A stretch of 15,962 bases of DNA from an uncultured Sphingomonas sp. (GTDB taxonomy: Bacteria > Pseudomonadota > Alphaproteobacteria > Sphingomonadales > Sphingomonadaceae), in the NCBI GenBank assembly GCA_946482655.1, contig CAMLSA010000075.1, positions 1 through 15,962 of the forward strand, read 5' to 3'. Under the pieces are notes generated by a model. It was given only the letters and a program-made list of their open reading frames with translations. It was not told the DNA's origin and did no database searches. The position numbers and the translations under genes are program-made. This document shows, in pieces, positions 14,395-15,962 of this stretch (position 1 is the stretch's first letter; every line of letters starts with the position of its first letter).

Positions 14395-15336
14395 ATGGAG
14401 CGGCTGACATGCGACCTCCCCGTTCCCGATCATCTGCGCGGGGGCGTGGTGGCATTGGGGAATTTCGACGGCTTCCACCGGGGGCATCAGGCGGTCGTCG
14501 GCGCGGCGGTCGCCAATGGCCGCGCGACCGCCCGCCCGGTGCTCGTCGCCAGCTTCGACCCGCATCCGGTGCGCTATTTCCAGCCCGACACCGCACCATT
14601 CCGCCTTACCACGCTCGAGCAGCGCAGCGAGCTGTTCGCCGCGGCCGGCGCCGACGCGATGCTGGTGTTCAACTTCAACGAGGTGCTCGCCAACGTCTCG
14701 GCCGAGGCGTTCGTATCCGATTGGCTGATCCGCCGGGCAGGGGCGGCTCATGTCGTGACAGGGCAGGATTTCACCTTCGGAAAGGGCCGTTCGGGCAATG
14801 TCGCGGTGCTGGCCGAACTGGGCGGGAAGCTCGGCCTCACCGCGCAGACGGTCGGCCCGGTGAGCGACGCGGGCGGGCCGATATCGTCGAGCCGGATCCG
14901 CGAGTCGCTGATCGCCGGCGATCCGGTCGAGGCGGCGCGCCTCCTCACCCGGCCGTTCCGCATCCAAGGCCTCGTCCAGCATGGTGACAAGCTCGGCCGG
15001 ACGATCGGCTTCCCCACCGCCAATATCGCGCTCGACCGTTACCTCCGGCCGAAATATGGCATCTATGCGGTGCGCGGGCTGCTGCCCGACGGGCGGGTCC
15101 TCGACGGCGCCGCGAATCTCGGCGTCCGGCCGACCTTCGATCCGCCCAAGGAACTCCTCGAAGCCTATTTCTTCGATTTCGCCGAGAGCCTCTACGACCA
15201 GTGCATCGAGGTCGAGATGATCGCCTATCTCCGTCCCGAGGCGAAGTTCGACAGCCTCGAAGCATTGACCGCGCAGATGGACAAGGATTGCGCCGAGGCG
15301 AAGCGGATACTTGCCGCGTACAGCCCGGTCGCGTAG
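14395..15336 (+). CDS. ribF: Bifunctional riboflavin kinase / FAD synthetase
   Basis: RibF phosphorylates riboflavin to FMN and adenylates FMN to FAD. The 313 residues carry both modules. The N-terminal nucleotidyltransferase has [11 protein letters not shown] (22-32, HxGH class), FDPHP (54-58), [13 protein letters not shown] (122-134) and [10 protein letters not shown] (163-172). The C-terminal kinase has [11 protein letters not shown] (201-211), YGIYAV (221-226), NLGVRPTF (241-248) and LLEAYFFDF with the predicted catalytic Glu256. Both modules look active. It lies 42 bases after folA with its own candidate promoter, and ileS follows, the common bacterial ribF-ileS order. Together with ribA in this window, two steps of flavin synthesis are encoded nearby; FAD is the cofactor of the acyl-CoA dehydrogenase of the fad locus, although no regulatory link is visible. 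Confidence 0.96.
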   Translation: MERLTCDLPVPDHLRGGVVALGNFDGFHRGHQAVVGAAVANGRATARPVLVASFDPHPVRYFQPDTAPFRLTTLEQRSELFAAAGADAMLVFNFNEVLANVSAEAFVSDWLIRRAGAAHVVTGQDFTFGKGRSGNVAVLAELGGKLGLTAQTVGPVSDAGGPISSSRIRESLIAGDPVEAARLLTRPFRIQGLVQHGDKLGRTIGFPTANIALDRYLRPKYGIYAVRGLLPDGRVLDGAANLGVRPTFDPPKELLEAYFFDFAESLYDQCIEVEMIAYLRPEAKFDSLEALTAQMDKDCAEAKRILAAYSPVA

Positions 15337-15358
15337 GGCCTCCCCACCTGATTTCCCG

Positions 15359-15376
15359 CGCATCCTCGATGATGCG
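15359..15376. other. Perfect 6-bp hairpin in the ribF-ileS gap
   Basis: CGCATC (15359-15364) and GATGCG (15371-15376) form a perfect stem around the 6-base loop CTCGAT. There is no T-run, so it is a poor intrinsic terminator. It lies 16 bases before the ileS ATG and could be a weak attenuating or mRNA-end structure, or chance in GC-rich DNA. Confidence 0.3.
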
Positions 15377-15392
15377 GCATGAGAATTTATCG

Positions 15393-15962
15393 ATGAGCGA
15401 CGCACCCGGCACCCCTCAACGCGATTGGCGCGACACCGTCTTCCTGCCGAAGACCGATTTCCCGATGAAGGCCGGCCTGCCGCAGAAGGAGCCGGCGATC
15501 CTCGCGAAATGGGCGGCCGAGGACCTGTACGGCCAGCTCCGCAAGGCCCGCGCCGGCAAGCCGCGCTTCCTCCTCCACGACGGCCCGCCCTATGCCAATG
15601 GCGACATCCATATGGGCCATGCGATGAACAAGGTGCTCAAGGACATCATCGTCCGCAGCCAGTCGCTCATCGGCAAGGACGCGCCCTATGTGCCCGGCTG
15701 GGACTGCCACGGCCTGCCGATCGAGTGGAAGGTCGAGGAGGCCTATCGCGCGAAGAAGCTCAACAAGGACGAGGTCGACCCCGTCCAGTTCCGCGCCGAA
15801 TGCCGCGCCTATGCCGAGAAATGGGTGGGCGTGCAGCGCGAGCAGTTCAAACGCCTCGGCGTCGAGGGCGACTGGGACGATCCCTATCTCACCATGGACT
15901 ACGAGGCCGAGGCGGCGATCGTCGGCGAGCTGCTCAAGTTCGCCGAGACCGGCCAGCTCTAT
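15393..15962 (+). CDS. ileS: Isoleucyl-tRNA synthetase, N-terminal part (3' end outside window)
   Basis: The first 190 residues of a class I isoleucyl-tRNA synthetase are present; the frame stays open to the window edge. The HIGH-class ATP motif appears as [19 protein letters not shown] (62-80, signature HMGH 73-76), preceded by the ile-type start [35 protein letters not shown] (99-115) is the start of the CP1-proximal segment typical of IleS. The editing domain and KMSKS loop lie beyond the window. ATG 15393 gives the expected short N-terminal arm ([20 protein letters not shown]); no Shine-Dalgarno is seen. The gene follows ribF by 56 bases. Confidence 0.96.
   Translation, partial: MSDAPGTPQRDWRDTVFLPKTDFPMKAGLPQKEPAILAKWAAEDLYGQLRKARAGKPRFLLHDGPPYANGDIHMGHAMNKVLKDIIVRSQSLIGKDAPYVPGWDCHGLPIEWKVEEAYRAKKLNKDEVDPVQFRAECRAYAEKWVGVQREQFKRLGVEGDWDDPYLTMDYEAEAAIVGELLKFAETGQLY

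Noticed and set aside
14353..15336. FMN riboswitch upstream of ribF or ribA
   Set aside because: The ribF gap is 42 bases and ribA overlaps xthA, so neither has room for the RFN element.
15337..15392. Regulatory leader (T-box or riboswitch) before ileS
   Set aside because: The gap is only 56 bases with one 6-bp hairpin. It is too short for a T-box, which is also not expected in this group.

Overview
The window looks like a piece of a sphingomonad chromosome (Alphaproteobacteria, Sphingomonadales). The basis is strong GC bias at third positions, long shadow ORFs opposite most genes, short or absent Shine-Dalgarno sequences on several genes, and the gene content. Relevant content is a GTP cyclohydrolase II with a long N-terminal extension, a thyA-folA pair, a ribF-ileS pair, and a large complete beta-oxidation locus. 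I see no insertion sequence, prophage, tRNA, rRNA or CRISPR array. Both ends cut a gene: ispG on the left and ileS on the right.

Layout from left to right. (1) 1-1259: the 3' end of ispG with a likely intrinsic terminator, a small VOC/glyoxalase-fold gene, and a convergent small secreted protein of unknown function. (2) 1351-6605, minus strand: an operon read fadA -> fadN-type multifunctional enzyme -> acyl-CoA dehydrogenase, the same three activities as the Bacillus subtilis fadNAE operon. (3) 6606-7009: a divergent control region. It holds two mirror-image promoter-like elements around one 15-bp dyad, then a decayed DUF2147 gene. (4) 7010-10460, plus strand: fadL (outer-membrane fatty-acid channel), fadD (acyl-CoA ligase, TTG start) and a short MerR-family regulator, tightly packed. 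(5) 10472-12839, minus strand: xthA -> ribA -> L,D-transpeptidase, each junction a 4-base GTGA overlap. (6) 12941-15962, plus strand: thyA-folA (ATGA overlap), ribF with a promoter that predicts a leaderless mRNA, and the start of ileS.

Regions 2-4 read as one unit. FadL brings long-chain fatty acids through the outer membrane, FadD activates them to acyl-CoA, and the acyl-CoA dehydrogenase, FadN-type enzyme and FadA thiolase run the oxidation spiral. Both arms start from one intergenic region. Each proposed promoter has a 20-bp -35/-10 spacer, the unusual length used by MerR-family activators, and a MerR gene closes the fadL-fadD arm. The proposal that this MerR protein switches both arms from a single operator is the most interesting hypothesis in the window. 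It is an inference from sequence and has not been tested.

Other points worth attention are the DUF2147 remnant (an apparent in-frame internal deletion plus a TGG-to-TGA change), the RibB-like but apparently non-catalytic N-terminal half of RibA, and the signal-less L,D-transpeptidase-fold protein coupled to ribA.
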